Below, one piece after another: positions 15,928-15,978 of a stretch of DNA of 15,978 nt; within the stretch, counting starts at the first letter, position 1; each line of letters opens with the position of its first letter. The DNA lies in assembly GCA_945876985.1 (NCBI GenBank), contig CAMCQX010000004.1, positions 1-15,978 on the forward strand, read 5' to 3'. Position numbers and translations under genes: made by a program. The notes below the pieces were generated by a model. That model worked only from the letters and a program-made list of their open reading frames with translations. It ran no database searches and was not told the origin of the DNA. This stretch comes from Chitinophaga pinensis. Lineage in GTDB: Bacteria > Bacteroidota > Bacteroidia > UKL13-3.

Positions 15928-15946
15928 CTACAACACAGCTACAACA
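15928..15946. promoter_or_regulatory. 8-bp direct repeat with 11-bp period upstream of the operon
   Basis: CTACAACA occurs at 15928-15935 and again at 15939-15946, separated by CAG. A period of 11 bp puts both copies on about the same face of the helix, as expected for tandem binding by a dimeric activator. It lies about 50 bp upstream of the candidate -33 box. No regulator gene is in the window, so binding is inference. Confidence 0.35.
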
Positions 15947-15953
15947 AAAATTT

Positions 15954-15966
15954 ATAAGTAACTTAT
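15954..15966. promoter_or_regulatory. 13-bp palindrome near the window edge, possible operator
   Basis: ATAAGT (15954-15959) and ACTTAT (15961-15966) form a perfect inverted repeat around a central A. In AT-rich sequence short palindromes arise by chance, so this is weak. It may instead belong to a neighbouring gene beyond the right edge. The rest of 15828-15978 is AT-rich with no ORF or RNA that I recognise. Confidence 0.25.
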
Positions 15967-15978
15967 GTAAAACAATTT

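Noticed and set aside
1..15978. CRISPR arrays, tRNA/rRNA genes, insertion sequences, riboswitches
   Set aside because: No regularly spaced repeats, cloverleaf-type sequences, transposase-like proteins or known riboswitch cores were seen; the gaps are too short for most of these.

Overview
The window comes from an AT-rich member of the Bacteroidota. Three things point there: a C-terminal sorting domain of the type IX secretion system (T9SS) on one enzyme, lipoprotein-rich glycan-degrading genes packed as in a polysaccharide utilization locus, and TAnnTTTG-type -7 promoter boxes with no clear Shine-Dalgarno sequences. Genus cannot be told from the sequence. Coding density is very high; the only non-coding gaps are 14, 91, 3, 87 and about 151 bases, plus a few bases between operon genes.

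Left part, + strand (1-4530), housekeeping or general genes. It holds the 3' part of gpsA (NAD(P)H glycerol-3-phosphate dehydrogenase, cut by the window edge), then closely behind it a homodimer-type ABC exporter of the MsbA/lipid-exporter class. After a 91-base gap with a perfect -7 box come a membrane-anchored class-C beta-lactamase-fold serine hydrolase and, 3 bases later, a gamma-carbonic-anhydrase-like hexapeptide protein. An imperfect 13-bp stem-loop (4540-4584) separates these from the convergent block.

Right part, - strand (15827 down to 4618), one tightly packed seven-gene operon. In transcription order: 641-aa outer-membrane beta-barrel (TTG start), 573-aa porin-like beta-barrel, 344-aa lipoprotein (Ig-like plus jelly-roll), 395-aa probable lipoprotein made of two jelly-roll repeats, GH3 beta-glucosidase, T9SS-exported GH16 laminarinase-type glucanase, and a TIM-barrel glucanase that best resembles GH158. 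Neighbours are 1-9 bases apart or overlap by 1-8 bases. The GH16 + GH3 + GH158-like enzyme set is that of a beta-1,3-glucan (laminarin-like) utilization locus. No SusC (TonB-dependent barrel with plug) or SusD is present; their usual leading place is taken by the two unrelated-looking barrels, and the usual surface glycan-binding place by the two lipoproteins. I infer that GH16 cuts the polymer outside the cell, the lipoproteins bind chains, the barrels let oligosaccharides in, and GH3 (with the GH158-like enzyme) finishes them. This SusCD-less layout is the most interesting item in the window. The 151 bases upstream hold a candidate promoter, an 8-bp direct repeat with 11-bp period and a short palindrome.
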